In this document: positions 1-12,388 of the stretch, piece by piece
Layout: each line of letters starts with the position of its first letter
How positions within the stretch are numbered: position 1 is the first letter of the stretch
Origin: Heterobasidion occidentale
Taxonomy: Eukaryota; Basidiomycota; Agaricomycetes; Russulales; Bondarzewiaceae
Length of the DNA: 64,000 bases
Assembly (NCBI GenBank): GCA_039111635.1
Contig: JBCAQO010000001.1
Coordinates: forward strand, 124,001-188,000
Direction: 5' to 3'
Position numbers and translations under genes: made by a program
The notes under the pieces: model-generated
Databases searched by the model: none
What the model was told of the DNA's origin: nothing
What the model saw: only the letters and a program-made list of their open reading frames with translations

Positions 1-1665
1 TTTCTTTACGTTTTTTCAAGGTCAGCCTCCTTTGAAGAGGGAGGGAAATCTCGGTATATACGCTTTGCACGCCCCCAACACTGCTCAATTGGACTGAGCT
101 CGCAGTGAAATTTTGGAAGAAAAATAATTTGAAAACCACGAGCTCGACAATGAGTCTCCAATATAGACTCGACATTCTCGAAGTCAGGCTGACTGTAAAG
201 CAGTCGACGACAGCAGCAGCGAGAAGTGTCATTCGGACACTTGAACCTAGGGCATTCCGCTCGTAATTCTTGAACATCATGATACCCGCGCTCCTCCAAA
301 ATCCTTACCATGCCTTTGAAGACACCAGCCGCATGATCCGGATGCTCGCCATCTGAAAAATACAGTGACTGGGGTGCCCATTGAACATAGCGTCAACCAT
401 CCGCACTTTCTCCTTCATAACCTTTCCATCCACACCATGAACCAGCTTTCCATCGGCATCAAGCTTATTCCGAAGGACACCAAAGTTGGAGGGACCGGTA
501 GACTTGGAGGGAAATTTGGGCATCTTTCGGGCTGATAGAGCATCATCAGGCCGCTTTAGGTGAGTTGTCGCATTGTCAAAATCAGAATATGTTTGTCATA
601 GGGAAAGTGATCCTCGAGAATGTTCATCGCCTTTGTCGCATGCTCCAAGATATCACTATTTGTGAAATATCCATCGCGCGCCTTCCCTGTCTTGAAATAG
701 ACTCGTGCCTCTACTGCTCCATCAAGCGACCGCAGCCAACCATAGTCAGCGGAGACGAAATCGGCCACCATCAGTGAGGCGCCCTCTCCTTTTGATTGTG
801 GGACAGCATTCTCACCGGTGTGAACCCAGCGGACATGCCGTCGATCGTTTGCATAGAAGGTCGACTCATCATGATACCAGATGACAGTGCGGCGCTCTTG
901 TGGACATGGACCATCTCTCCCCTCTTCAGTACCATCTTGTTTCCACCTGCGAGACGTTTCCTCAAATTGCGCCATTCTCGGAAGAAAGGAGGTCTGTCGG
1001 TACGCCACCACATCGCTGCGCTCGTGTCCATCAACATACTGGCCTGTAGGGCTCTTTCGCCAGCGATAACCAACCGCGTGCATCCATCGCTGAGCTGTCG
1101 CCAATGATATATTCCTCTTCAGTGAGTACCGGTTCTTGATCTCCGCGCTGTTCACAAACCGGACCACTGCTGCTGCACTGACATATTCACCAATTCCCAT
1201 CAGGTGTTCATGTATGGCCTTCGCAAGATCCCTGGATTCTAGCATAGAAGCATTCCATGAGCCATAGAGATTGAATGGCAGGTTTTCCGGATCATTAATG
1301 AAGGAGCGGGACCAGGTACGCAGCTTTTTTGCCGTGTGAGTGCTCTTTCCGTGGGTTTCTGCTGTTTTCACTGAGGCCATCATCCAGCCGAGTCGTCGTT
1401 TCTTGTCTGCATATGCAGCGAGAAACATCAACATCATTTCCAGCCGCCTCCGCAAGAGCTTGTCACCCATAAACGGCTTATGCCCCTTTCTGCTCCGACG
1501 AGGGGGATGCAAGATCTGTTCCAGATGACACATTGCAGCATGTGCCTCTTCAATCGATGGCGGGCCAAGGAAAGTGCCGCCGTTAGTGGATTCCTTCATC
1601 TGGCTTGCTTTGTCGTGCAAATCAGGGTTACTGGGCTGCTCAGGTGAGTTATCGAGCCCTGACAT
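1..1665 (-). pseudogene. DDE-type (Tc1/mariner-like) transposase relic, C-terminus beyond the window edge
   Basis: Class II transposase gene read right to left. The 369-residue N-terminal part (556-1665) has a helical helix-turn-helix-like region and then the first catalytic Asp in WYHDEST. The second Asp (DNATTH, about 575-590) and the Glu (ELSPIEQCWGRAKR, about 55-100) follow in other frames, so a complete D..D..E triad is still recognisable. The frame shifts by one base in the A run near 578-581 (plus strand), again near 371-374, and probably again in the T run at 11-16; each fits one missing base. No terminal inverted repeat was found, and the right-hand end of the element is not visible. 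The family call rests on the conserved PIEQ-W-G-AK block known from fungal mariner-like transposases. It is either a dead copy or a copy affected by base-calling errors. Confidence 0.75.
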
Positions 1666-3166
1666 TAGACTGGCACTGACTCACAGGTTCCGAACTTCTT
1701 GATTCTGCTTCGACTCGTGGTGCAAGGCTCTCCATGCCTTGACTAAGGCTCAGCTCCGATACCCCTTCCGTCATTCTTCTCGCGGCAGACTTGCAAGATT
1801 GCTGGGTGCCGACAACAGCCAAATAGTTCCTTATAAAGCAGCCTTCCATGCCTCTTTCACCCACCGGGATCTGTTGGTAAGAGGGCCTTCATAGAATTCA
1901 TGGGTGAATTAATAGGTAAGGCTCACATTCTCCTTTTGTTCCGGAAATATCCCTCGACCTTTCTTCGCCCTGTTACCTAGGTTCTTGATAAATGAAGAGA
2001 TTGATCGGCGTCGCTTAGGCATTGTCGTAGCGCAACACACGCAACGGGCGGCAAGATTTGCAATATACTCCTGAGTAAACATGTTTATGCCGCTTCTAGT
2101 CAGAGTGACACTCGAAAACATTCGAAAACTATCTCCTCATTGAGTGAGCCCTAATTCAAAAAATAGCACCAAGCAAATGTCTGTTAAATCGATACAAATG
2201 ATCCCTTGGTGCCCAATTTCTTAATTTCTTCTCGGTGAGAGAGGAGATAGCAATTCTTTGCGAAAGTAACGCCCTTCTCCGCCAAAAGTGACACCTCTGT
2301 ATCATGTGATGTAGTCGCGTTTGCATGCGGCCTATCTTAGCTCGTCCTGCTTATGTAACCTACACGCGGACTTACTCCACCGACGCTCGTCGATCAAGCG
2401 CTCAACTCCGGGTTCTCATTTTCTTGCATGCTTGAGCAGCAACAACAATTCCCCAAAGGAAGTACTCAGTGGCCTGCTGCTTTGTTTCATGCGAAGTGGA
2501 TGCAATCCTTACATCTTTTCGTTTCACAGGAGAGCTATTTATAACAGAGGCATTTCGTGCATCTTTGCAAACCGCTACATACTCGCCGGCGGTAAGGCTC
2601 ATCCCACCGTCATCATCAGGAAGTTCGCCTCCGAATCTCGTCTGAAATTGAGCCAATACCCTCGAATGGATGGCAGGAGATGGCAGGCTGTTGTTGCCTT
2701 GCGGCTTGTGGACATCTCATTGGTCCTCATGCTCAAGCTAGGCTAATCTCTTTCCAGGCGCTTCGAACAACAGAGATGTAGGATGTCTTGACATCCGGGC
2801 ATCGATTAGCACCAGCTGCTACCCAGTACCCATGACACCGCCGTAACCGGTATCTTTTTCCGGTGTTAATCACCTATCATTGGTTTGTCTCGATCTCCTA
2901 TTTCTTGTCAAGATGCCTACGTTCCACATGGCCAAGCTGCACACTGCTGCTGCACGTTCGGCTAGGAAGCCCGCCGATGGGCCGTCGACGCCATCGAGAT
3001 CGCGCAACAGTAAATGTCTCGAAATAAATAGTCTCGCCTTGCTGCGGTCGTTGCCCCATTCCCTTCCTCAGCATCTTTCTCAGGTCCTCTCCTTTCTCCC
3101 AGGCCTTGTCCTGCTTCGCCAGATCCTGTCTGTTTCTGCGCCCTTTTCCACTCATTAATAATTTCA
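1666..3166. other. Intergenic stretch, no gene recognised
   Basis: Open frames occur on both strands around 2320-2750 and 2880-3270, but none has a recognisable family, convincing intron structure or signal peptide. The last 100 bases before 3167 are pyrimidine-rich (CT-rich tracts around 3050-3150), as is usual just upstream of basidiomycete start codons, so they are probably the promoter and leader of the rhamnogalacturonase gene. Confidence 0.4.
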
Positions 3167-4931
3167 ATGTTACATAACGCCCTTCGCCTTTTGGCTCTCT
3201 TGCCTGCGTTGACGCTCGTTGAAGCGCAGTTATCAGGCACGGTGGGACCTACCACCAAGCTATCTGCCAAGGGTCACACTTGCAGTGTTTTGGACTATGG
3301 AGGCAAAGTCGGCAGCAGCGACATCGGGCCCGCCATAGCCAGCGCGTTCACGGTGAGTCGATTCTGCGCTGTCGCGAGCAATGACTTATTCAGAGACTCT
3401 TGGATTTAGAACTGTGTCGTGAAGAACTCAGGGTCGACATTGTACGTCCCCGCCGGGAACTACGAGATGAAGACTTGGGTAACCTTGAACCATGGAACGA
3501 AGTGGGCCTTCCGACTTGATGGGCTCATTACCCGCACAGGTGAGGCACTACTTTCACAGTCTAGACCATGATCGCTCATACTAGGTCTCTACAGCAACTA
3601 CCGGAGGACACATGATCTTGATCGAGAATGCAAACGATTTCGAGATGTACAGCGCAAACTCGGCGGGCGGTATCCAAGGTCATGGATACCAGTGCCGCAA
3701 CGCAGGGTATGTCTCTTTTATTTTTGCGTACACTCGTCATTGATCGTATCGACGCAGTCCTCGGCTCATTCGTATTGTGAAATCCACCAACTGGTCGGTC
3801 CACGACTTGATCCTCGTGGACTCTCCCGAGTTCCATCTCATAGTTCAAGAGGGATCCAACGGAGAAGTGTATAACATGGCCATCCGCGGTGCGAATATTG
3901 GTGGCAGTGACGGTATAGACATCAGTGGAAACAACCATTGTATGACACCTTCAAGAATTGATACTGGTCATCGAGTAATTTTTTTTTTCACCTTGCAGGG
4001 GTCCATGACGTCGAGGTCACGAACCGCGACGAGTGCGTCACTGTCAAAAGCCCAGCATCCTACTTCTTAATCGAGCGCGGTAAATTTTCGCGAAGCCTAT
4101 CTTGACACAATCAGTCTCTCATCCATTGCCTAGTTTGGTGCAACCAATCTGGAGGAAGCGCCATTGGCAGCCTGGGCGCTAACACTGCAATCTCTAACAT
4201 TGTTTACCGGTAAGAATTTCAACTGTGCCTTCGTTTCGCTGAGGTCCTCGCTCATCATGCATGCTTTAGCAACATCTACACAAATGGTGGCAACCAAGCT
4301 ATGATGATCAAGTCGCATGGTGGTTCCGGAAGTGTCACCAATGTGCTCATGCAGGACTTCATCTCTCACGGTACCGCATACGGCCTCAACATCGATCAGT
4401 ACTGGTCCAGTCAAGCGGAGCAGGCTGGTTCAGGCGTCAAGCTCAGCAAGATCCAGTTCAAGGTCCGTATCTCCGTTTCCGAGATGACAAAACACTGAAC
4501 TATGACGCCTCATTAGAACTGGGACGGCGAAGTCGTCGACGGCGTTCAACGCGCCCCTGCCCAATTTATCTGCGCCGATGGGGCGCCATGCGAAGGCGTC
4601 ACTCTGGACAATGTGAATATGTGGGGCGCGACAGGCAAGGCAAACTATAAGTGCCGCTCTGCCTTCGGGACCGGCGCGTGCCTCAAGTCGGGCAAAGCGG
4701 CCAGCTACGCTCAGGCCACGGTAGCATATTCCAGGCCGGGCAATTACCACACCCCGAGCAAAATGTCAGGCGATCTGTCCGCTGGGTTCGCGACGAACGC
4801 CGCTATCCCTACCCCGTGAGTACTTTTGGAAGCTGGTTTAGACGTGCCGTCTTACTCTCATCTTTAGCACGATCCCAACCTCGTTTTATCCTGGTCTTTC
4901 ACAGATCACTCCCTTGGCGAAAAATCTCTAG
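3167..4931 (+). CDS. Secreted rhamnogalacturonase (GH28 endo-hydrolase)
   Basis: Predicted 440-residue pectin-degrading enzyme that cleaves the rhamnogalacturonan I backbone outside the cell. Nine exons join in frame: 3167-3352, 3410-3539, 3595-3706, 3758-3939, 3999-4079, 4134-4209, 4270-4462, 4517-4815, 4868-4931. Residues 1-20 form a signal peptide ending ..LVEA, and the mature chain begins QLSGTVGP, the typical start of fungal rhamnogalacturonase A. The beta-helix carries the GH28 active-site blocks [20 protein letters not shown] and GGSAIGSLG, with the acidic residues in place. The chain ends with the family tail [10 protein letters not shown]. Length matches the Aspergillus RhgA family (about 440 residues). 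It stands alone, with no other pectinase beside it. Homogalacturonan polygalacturonase is less likely, because the NTD and RIK motifs of that branch are absent. Confidence 0.92.
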
Positions 4932-7900
4932 GGAACGCACTATCTTTATTTATTAGTTATTCACATTATTTGCCTACAGATTTTCCTTGTAATTGATGAC
5001 TTCCCGGCTTCATGGAAATCTCGAAAGCTGTCTCATCGTGACAGGTCTGAAGGATGGAACAATGGTACTCCGTCGTGAACGTCGGGGAATTCTCATTGGC
5101 AGCAAACTGACCATTACAACGTTTTCAAGCGCGCGAAGTGATGGCATCAAAGCGGAACTTGAAACGTGCTCGCACTTGATAAGGTTGGTCACTTGCTCTG
5201 TCTTTGGACCATCATGGATGGCGGACGCGAGTTCGAAGACCATAGATAACCCTCGCTGTGATTTCGTATCATCAACGTAGGTTTGAGCGGATGTGGCGGT
5301 GATGAGCAAGAACCTGCCGATAGATGTCATCGACGCAGGTCGTAGGTCATTAGCACAAGATTTTGAAATGAATGGGAACCGGTAGGTCCACAACGCAATC
5401 TGGTGGTCGTTGAGTGACGGATGTTGAGAGCAGCGCGTATATCGGTGCCACGTCACAAACGCTTGAGGCATCAGAGCACGGTGGCATTTGGCAATCAGAA
5501 GACGAGGGGAAACCTTAACGATCCTGAACGAAAGAGTCCAGCACACGAGAACACCTAAGCTGGTAGCGCGGGGACAAGACTCGACCTACGACCTTGTCGG
5601 CATCGGCGTCTCCCTTCCTTTGTGGCATGAAAACTTGTCGACCTCCCTACCGCCTTTAGATGACGCGACCAGTCGGGACAATATCCTGTTCAATTGCATG
5701 GCGAGGCAAAGCACGAGAAGTGTCTGAGGTAGGGGAAGTGCGATCTTGTGATGCCCGACTTCGAGGAGATAGCGAGGAAATTGTTATTAGGCGAACAATG
5801 AGCTGCACGATACGCAAGGTGGAAGGGGGACTGAGCACTGATGTCGTAGCCTTATCAGGGGCCCCTAGTCAACCCCACCTGGGTAGTACTCTGAGAGTGC
5901 CCTGGAAACACGACATGAATAGTCTTCACCGCGAGGGCACCACTTTGCATATAAGCAAAAGTACGGTTCAAGCCAAGGAAAGGCCCTGATACAGGTCCGC
6001 TGGAACATCGGATGTTAGATGCCAGGATGGGTGGTACCAACGACTTGCGGCGGCCAGAGGGCAGTGGTATTGATGGGTGAAGTGAAGCACTCAGCGATAG
6101 GACCAGCATGTCAACCCGGATACCCAGAATCCATTATCCAGCCAGAAGTAATATAGCGAGTGAGCCGTAGGCAGAGCGAGAGAAAAAGGCGATGGTCTGA
6201 CTGGCGTGTGACGAACTGAACTGTTTGAGTATCGAAAGCGGGTGACGGTGACGGCGATAGCTACCGGAAAAGACGGCGTTCAAAGTCAAGACGAAAGAAA
6301 TATCGATAACCTAAAAAACAGCGCTGGGGGGAGGCAGGGGGAGGCTATCGTCACAGTGGTTGGCGACGAGAGAAGATGAACAGCAAATTTCCATGAGGCC
6401 CGGGCCGACAAACGCGATTGCAGAACAAGTTTCAATTGTGGCTCGGCCTGGCTCAGACGCGAGTCGAAACTCCGTCACGGTCGCAACCGCGTCTTTGACG
6501 ATCACAATCTCTGCCTCCCTCTCCTCTTGTCTGCGGCTGTGGTTTACAACATGTTTCCACTGAATACTTCTGGCATGCTTACCTCGATGAAATCCTGACC
6601 TGGTGGGGATACCGGCCGGGCAGGTTGGATATCTCTCGATCGTTGATGGACGAGATCCAGCACCCAGACTATGTCCTTACCACCTTAGGGTCTTCACCAC
6701 CATAGACGTCCTGGCGTTACTTCTCGAGCATCTGCTCGGCATGATCTTGAAGAGTCTTCAAATTCCTATTGTTTGACTCGGTGGGCCTTTTGCCAGCATT
6801 GAATGTAAGCCATTGGAATATGGTACGCCTATCATTATTCGTTTCACATTATCGGTCTCTGTCTTGCAGCCTCGGCGTTGTCATGCCTGCTCGTTGCGTC
6901 AGACACTGTGGTCTGGCATGTCATCTTGTGATCGGATAGGCATTTTTTTGCACCTTGCTCCTCATTTTTGCCTGGCTGCCTACACAAAGGACTCACCGTT
7001 GGGTATGGGGTCGTGGCGTGTTCGTTCTGACGTGCATAGTCGCGCTCTTCATTACTTGGGTGTGGTATCCCAAGTCCGATATCATTGCTATTGAGCATTC
7101 TGTATCCAACGATCCGAAATTATTGTTCGGACGTCGTCTACAAGCATACATCCTTGTGGCATGCTTCTTGTATGACCTGCCTCGTCATCATACAAGAGAC
7201 AGATCATAAAACAAAAGCCCACTGTATCGCCTGTGACATGCGCGTATGTCACGGTCACGGTCACGGTCACGGTCACAGACCACTACGGTGGAGGGGCAAA
7301 TGTATTGGATGGACTGAATGTCCAGATAATAGTGGGGTTCTTGGATTGAATTGAGAAGATCTATATAGATGCCTTGACTCATATATGAGCAGGTCGTGTT
7401 TTTTTGGGCGGGTGAAACGATGATTCGATGGGCTTGGGCGGAGGGATGGAGACGTCTACACCAGCATTGCAGGCGGATGCATGATGGATGATCCTAGACA
7501 TATATGTCTTGCTCCGTACTTGAGATGAGCTATCGAAATGTGATGATCGATATGGAAGGGGGCAGCTCACCGATCTTTTACCCCAACAGTCCTGTTTCGC
7601 TCGTCTGGCGTTTTTTCGTGACCAGTGATCACATCCCCCCTCAGAACCACGAGGCTGTCTATATACATCCCGTTGCCATCCACTCATATCTCTTGTGATG
7701 AGGATCATCAACGCTTGACTCACCGATTTTTACGCAGCTCGGGCTTCCAGCCGTTCACCAATGTGCCCTTGTGTCCCTAGCGCAAGCTTTCAGGAATACG
7801 ACTTCAAATCGCTCACCAACCACGGAATATACAACCTTGGATGGGCAGAGGATCATCTTGAGATGTTCTGGTGATTATATTGCGAGGGGGTGCCTTCCAT

Positions 7901-8189
7901 CGGCGGCGAGCGGCAACGACCATTGGCGCCCCGTCACTCTTACGCCAGCCGTCGCTTGCCCAAATGAAGCCTATCCTCTGATCTCCTCTTCACGGCATGG
8001 CTAACACAGGGAACTAGACGGGCTCGCCTCTTCCCATGTCCATTTCCGTGCCGAGTTCGCATTCTCTTAAGCCTCAGAGCCTTCTTGCGATTCTGTCCCA
8101 CTTCTCCCCCCTTCCTTGTTCTTGTACCCCCTCTCCTTATCTTCACCGTCTCTCTTTCTCCTCTCTCATCGCTCATTTGTTGTCTTACA
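4932..8189. other. 3.2-kb stretch without a recognisable gene
   Basis: Several open frames of 60-180 codons exist on both strands (for example 5010-5546 minus and 5660-5989 plus), but none matches a family I recognise and none joins into a convincing multi-exon model. A frame at 6955-7209 (plus) encodes one clear hydrophobic segment (VFVLTCIVALFITWVW), which could be the remnant of a membrane protein. A short hexanucleotide repeat lies at 7249-7276. From about 8040 the DNA becomes strongly pyrimidine-rich and is likely the promoter of the next gene. Confidence 0.4.
7249..7276. repeat. Hexanucleotide microsatellite (TCACGG)n
   Basis: About four and a half perfect copies of TCACGG in a gene-free stretch. 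Read on the minus strand it gives the alternating dipeptide TV, and in another frame DR, which explains the odd short open frames over it. Confidence 0.85.
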
Positions 8190-8875
8190 ATGCGCCGCAT
8201 CGAGCCGCACCGCCCCTCAATCGCGTCCGTCCTGACCCAGGCCCAAGTTTATCCCTGGGTGCAGCCCAGACGTCACGCCCGCCGGAGGCGCCACCCCCGC
8301 GCGACGCCACACCGTCCACGCTACCCTCCCCAGTTGGACGAAGATTACCTGATGGTGCGTCCCTGCTGCGCAGCCTCCCCCCCGACGCATGCTCACAGCG
8401 CCACGCGCCAGAAAACCGTCGATTATCGCGACGCAGCGCCCCCTTACCCCCAGCCACGCTCCAGCTTCGCTCTGGCGGTAAGACCCTTCCCTCCTTGCTT
8501 ACCTTCTCCGCGATCGCCGATGGGGCTGACCCGCCCTGCCCTGCGCCGCTCGCCAGCCCGCCCTCTTCGACGATGCAACAGTGCTCGACATCGCGCCCTA
8601 CAAAGAACCGACGACCGCCACGACGACGGACGAGAACGCCACCGCGCCCATAGTCGCCGCCACCGCAGGCGCCCGCTCGAAAAAGATGAAGACCGTATGC
8701 GCTCACGTCGTGGTAAGCCCCCGCCCCCGCCCCCGCCCTCAGCCACCCACTGACGGGTGCCCCTCGCCCTCTCTCGGGCACACAGAACCTCATCCACGCC
8801 GTCTCGCTCAAGTGCCGCGGACTGCGCCGCGTCAAGAAGGTCGGCCGCGGCTCCAACTTCGACCTGGATGCGTAA
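8190..8875 (+). CDS. Small basic protein of unknown function
   Basis: Three exons join in phase: 8190-8477, 8557-8712 and 8786-8875, giving 177 residues. I chose the ATG at 8190 because it follows a long CT-rich leader and keeps one frame open to the first donor (gtaaga). The first 50 residues are very rich in Arg, His and Pro. The middle has an acidic and Thr/Ala-rich part (ending ..TTATTTDENATAPIVAA), and the chain ends in a short helical, Lys/Arg-rich segment finishing with GRGSNFDLDA. There is no signal peptide or membrane segment. I do not recognise a family. The basic ends are compatible with a nucleic-acid-binding or nuclear protein, but that is inference. The antisense strand is also open here because of the high GC content; the splice sites favour the plus strand. 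Confidence 0.5.
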
Positions 8876-9688
8876 GGCGGTAGAGCGCCGCAGAGCTGCC
8901 GCCTCTCGCCCCTCAACACGCCCGTATTTAAGCCATCTCCCCTCCCGCGCACACACACACACTCTCTCTCTCCCACACACAAAAAAAAAACCGGCGTTGC
9001 CGCCGTCCTACGCTCCTTACCGCCCGCCTCGTTTTGTCTCGCAATTGTCTCGCTTTTGTTTTCCGTGTTTTCCATCTCAACCCATCAAAAAAAACAGCCC
9101 CTCGCCCGCCCGCTCGCTCGTCGCGCTATGCACGTACCAGTCACCCTTCACGTTCTTTTTGTCATGCCCCCGCATCGTCACATTGTTTTTTTGTGTTTGT
9201 TTCTTCGTCTGTATCGTGTTTTCTCGTAGCAACCGTAGCTTTGACAATGTACAACCTGCTTGATCTCGTCGATCGTCGACGCACAGGATACGCGAAGAGG
9301 GGCTGCCTGTTGTGTTGAGAGGCGGCTGAACAACAGGCGCAGCGCGCAGCGCTTTGCCTCATCGCCCCCTCTTCCCCCCCCCACGAGGGAGCTTCGTTAT
9401 TTCGGCCAGCCTTACGTAAGTGCAACGTGCATCCAAATGTCTAACTCTGGCAGCGAAAAGCGCCCTTGACGGGAGAAGCGACTAGGAGGCGGTGTGAAAA
9501 GAAGCGTATCAGACAATTGGCGGGAGCGCACGGCGTGATACGGGAGCGCACAGCGTGATCGGGGTGCTTGGGGCGGCGGGTCGCGAGCGGGCCTGATGAG
9601 GGCCCGTCCAGGGAGGACAAAAAAAACACAATCGAATCGAATCGAGAGCATGCATTACAGTGTACATTTCCGGATTCTACGGCTACCG
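8876..9688. other. Intergenic, 3' flanks of two convergent genes with CA/CT simple repeats
   Basis: This spacer lies between the end of the small basic gene and the 3' end of the proteasome gene. It contains (CA)n/(CT)n runs at about 8948-8985 followed by a poly-A run, several T-rich tracts, and no supported coding region. The open frames at 9034-9318 and 9162-9651 show no recognisable motif. Confidence 0.45.
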
Positions 9689-10846
9689 TCACATCGCGTC
9701 GATGACCTCCTTCAGCTTGACCTCGTCCAGTATCTCGAACCCCCTTGTGTGACCTAGAATCAAGAAGCGCGCGATGAGCTCGCTGCGGATAGAGGGGCGG
9801 CTGGAAGAGGAAGGAGGACGGAAGAGGAACAAGGCAGGGCAGGAATGGAATGGAGTGGAACGGGATGGGACGGCGCACCTGGGCCAGCTGCACGTTGTGG
9901 TGATCCAGCTTCTCTTCCATCACCTGTTTTAGGACCCGGAGCGTCAGGATGCGTGCTTCCTCGAGGGTCATGTTCTGGCAATGCGGGTGGGCCGTCGTCA
10001 GACGGGATGCCAAGGAAACGGTGAGCCTCTCGCGTCACCTTGTGCCATTTATCCTGGAGCTCGCTCTGCGCGGCCTCTGAGCCGGACCCAATCGCCTTGG
10101 CGGAATACTGGACGAACGTCCCCGACGGATCTGTGTGGAACCTGCGCGCCAGCGCGCGTGAGCCCAAGCACGGCAGCGTCTCTGCGCGGCGGCGACTCAC
10201 AGCTGCGGCCCGAGCTCGTCGACGCCGGCGATGAGGAGCGCGACGCCGAACGGGCGGCTCATCATGGCGTCCTCGTCGTGCACGCTCTCGCCGAAGCGCA
10301 GCGCGAGGTCGCACACCGCCTGCGTGGCGCTCTCGACCTTGATGCGCTCGTCGTACGTGAAGGCGTGGTTCTGCGCGGTGACGCGCGCGTGGTCGACCAT
10401 CGTGCGCGCGTCCGCGGTGAGGCCGGACATCGCGCAGCCGAGGTGGGTGTCGATCTCCATGATCTTCTCGATTGTGGAGGACTCGAGGAGCGGCGACTGC
10501 ACGCGCTTCTCGACGCCGAGGACAACGCCGAAGGGCGTGCTGACGCCGACGGTCGTGGAGCCGAGCTAGAGGGGAGGGGGGAGGGGAAGGGGGACGCGCG
10601 CGGGGCGGGTGAGGAGCTGGCGGGAGGGGTGGATAGGGCGGACGCACTTTGATGGCCTCGATGGCGTACTCGACTGGGTGGGCCGGGTGAGTGTGGAGGG
10701 CTGGAGGTGCGGGTCACGACATACCTTGGAACAGACGACCTTCTGGCGAGAAAGTGTTGACGCCGCGGTCTGGTCTCCCGCATTCAGGTCAGCTCGCGGC
10801 GCAGGAGGGACAGCATCTCACCGTATTCTGAGCGTGTCAAGAACAT
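9689..10846 (-). CDS. PUP2: 20S proteasome subunit alpha type-5 (apparent 1-base frameshift in last exon)
   Basis: Structural alpha-ring subunit of the 20S proteasome core. Exons on the minus strand are 10846-10822, 10769-10725, 10673-10648, 10565-10201, 10141-10039, 9974-9879 and 9753-9689. The first three rebuild the alpha-subunit N-terminal signature ([18 protein letters not shown]). The long exon holds the core with GCAMSGL, and the next holds [12 protein letters not shown]. The C-terminus reads [17 protein letters not shown], typical of alpha-5. The first six exons keep phase perfectly (220 codons), but the 65-base last exon is one base short: the G run at 9740-9744 has five Gs where six would keep the conserved tail in frame. 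Since the subunit is essential, a missing base in the sequence is the simplest reading. The start gives [11 protein letters not shown], exactly as in relatives. Confidence 0.93.
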
Positions 10847-11406
10847 ATTGAAGAGAGGTGGGAGGGGGTGGAGGGGCGGAGGGGATGCGTGTACGGTGCA
10901 ATAATGCAGACCTCGTGATCAGGACGCGCGTCGCGTCCTCTACCCGTGGGAAAAACATACCCTCTTTGCGTCAGCCCTCGCCATCTTTACTTTATGGATC
11001 TTTTGAGCGACTTTAACGTGTTCAATCAAAACTGAGACCCCGTTCTTGTTCACCTCAGCAGGCCCCTGAGCATTTACACGAAATACGTCGGAAGTTATCT
11101 ATCGCAATCAACGGCGTTCATCCAAACGGCCGCTGATTCCAAGAAGAACCAGGGCCGTGATTGAAGTAGATACAAGCTGCGGAAGGCATGGGAGTCCGAG
11201 GAATTGACGTCTCTCACCGGTCCCTTCGAGCTGCAGACAGATATAACACACTTTGGAAGGCTGCCAGAGGATGAATTGAATCTTCGGAGGGGTGCGATCC
11301 TACCCACAGGCATCCATCGACGCGCAAAGATCAGCGAGCCAAAGAGTTCGATCAGAGCGCCGGCGGGGTATGCGGCGGACGCTGAGGATCGCTCTTTGGT
11401 TCGTTT

Positions 11407-11434
11407 GTACGTACGTGCGTGCGTGCGTGCGTGC
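11407..11434. repeat. Tetranucleotide microsatellite (GTGC/GTAC)n
   Basis: Begins as GTAC repeats and continues as five GTGC units. A shorter GTGC run recurs near 12122. Both lie in the non-coding spacer between the proteasome and G-alpha genes. Confidence 0.8.
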
Positions 11435-12298
11435 TTCGCGCGAAGCCGTTTGCCATCTTTTCTATCAGATCGAACCGCGAGGGCGAGGTTCCGGCGCACC
11501 TGGCTGTCGTGCTTCCAGCTATGGGTGCATATGCAGGGGGAATTCTTGGAAGTCGGGAGAGGTGACATGGCCATGACGACGGAAGGACGGATTGAGCAGC
11601 ATGACCTGAATTCGGACAAGTTCTGTCAGTCAGGTGTCGAGGGGTGACTGAGGGCGGTCGGAGATACGGATTGGGGATAATGTCGACATGCGCCGTTCGT
11701 GGTTTAGTGAGAGCGCAGCGTCGAGGGCGCTTCGCGGGTGGGCGGTGCGCCGGACACGCCGCTGGCAGGTGGCGCGCCACGTATACGAAGCAGTGCCGTG
11801 AGCTGGGGCAAAGGGTGCAGATGTATCGCCTCGAGGGTGAGTCGAGGAGGACGTCGCGGACGGCGAGAGTGATCGAGCGAGGGATTAAATTAAGAGTGGC
11901 GTCTAATGATCGAGGGCGGGGCGGTGCCTCTGGTAGAAGTGATGAAGCGTCGAGATCTGTGCGGGGTCGGTGACGGCTGCGTCTTGAGCTGAGAGATTTT
12001 GTGGACGCTCTGGAAAGGGCTGGGAAGGGCGGGAGAGGGTGCAACGGTTTGAAATTGCGAGGGGCTGGGCATGCGAGATGCCGAAAGGGGGCATGGTTGG
12101 CGGATGAGCACAAGCGAGCGAGCGTGCGTGCGTGCGCGAGTTGTGCGCTTCGCCCGTCGGTGAACGTCGGTTGGTTCAATTCAGCCAGGTCTGATAGCGT
12201 CTAAGCGCCGGTGCCCCGCTTCTCTCCACAGACCGTTCTGCTCTAGCTGCCCTGCCCCTTCTCACACCCCGTCACCGCGACAGCCCTGCTTCCAGTCC

Positions 12299-12362
12299 AC
12301 CCACTCCCTCTCTCTCTCCTCGCAACTCCTCCTCCTCCTCCTCCTCCTCCTCTCCTCCCCAT
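12299..12362 (+). promoter_or_regulatory. Pyrimidine (CTC/TCC) tract just upstream of the G-alpha start
   Basis: An almost uninterrupted C+T stretch with about eight CTC units ends some 25 bases before the ATG at 12389. Long CT-rich tracts directly before transcription and translation starts are common in fungal genes, so this is likely the core promoter or leader of the G-alpha gene. No TATA element is evident. Confidence 0.45.
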
Positions 12363-12388
12363 CCTCTTCACACCTCCGCGTACGCACA

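Larger units (their letters stand above)
10847..12388. other. Divergent intergenic region between proteasome alpha-5 and G-alpha genes
   Basis: These 1.5 kb are upstream of both flanking genes. GC-rich open frames run through it on the minus strand (11095-12179), but their content is Arg/Pro/Ser-rich low complexity with no family resemblance or start context. Simple repeats are at 11407-11434 (GTGC)n and around 12115-12137. The last 90 bases before the G-alpha start are almost pure pyrimidine. Confidence 0.4.

Noticed and set aside
5010..5546. YVDD in a minus-strand frame, suggesting a reverse transcriptase
   Set aside because: Only the four residues match; the rest of the frame has none of the other reverse-transcriptase blocks and no integrase, RNase H or LTR nearby.
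8185..9075. Long minus-strand open frame (296 codons) over the small basic gene
   Set aside because: GC-rich antisense shadow with no motif; plus-strand splice sites give a consistent three-exon model.
9760..10647. 295-codon minus-strand frame over the proteasome gene
   Set aside because: Arg/Pro/His-rich shadow frame; the alpha-5 exons lie in the neighbouring frame with canonical introns.
10871..12179. Several Pro/Ser/Arg-rich frames between the proteasome and G-alpha genes
   Set aside because: Low complexity, no conserved motif, no splice structure; consistent with a GC-rich divergent promoter region.
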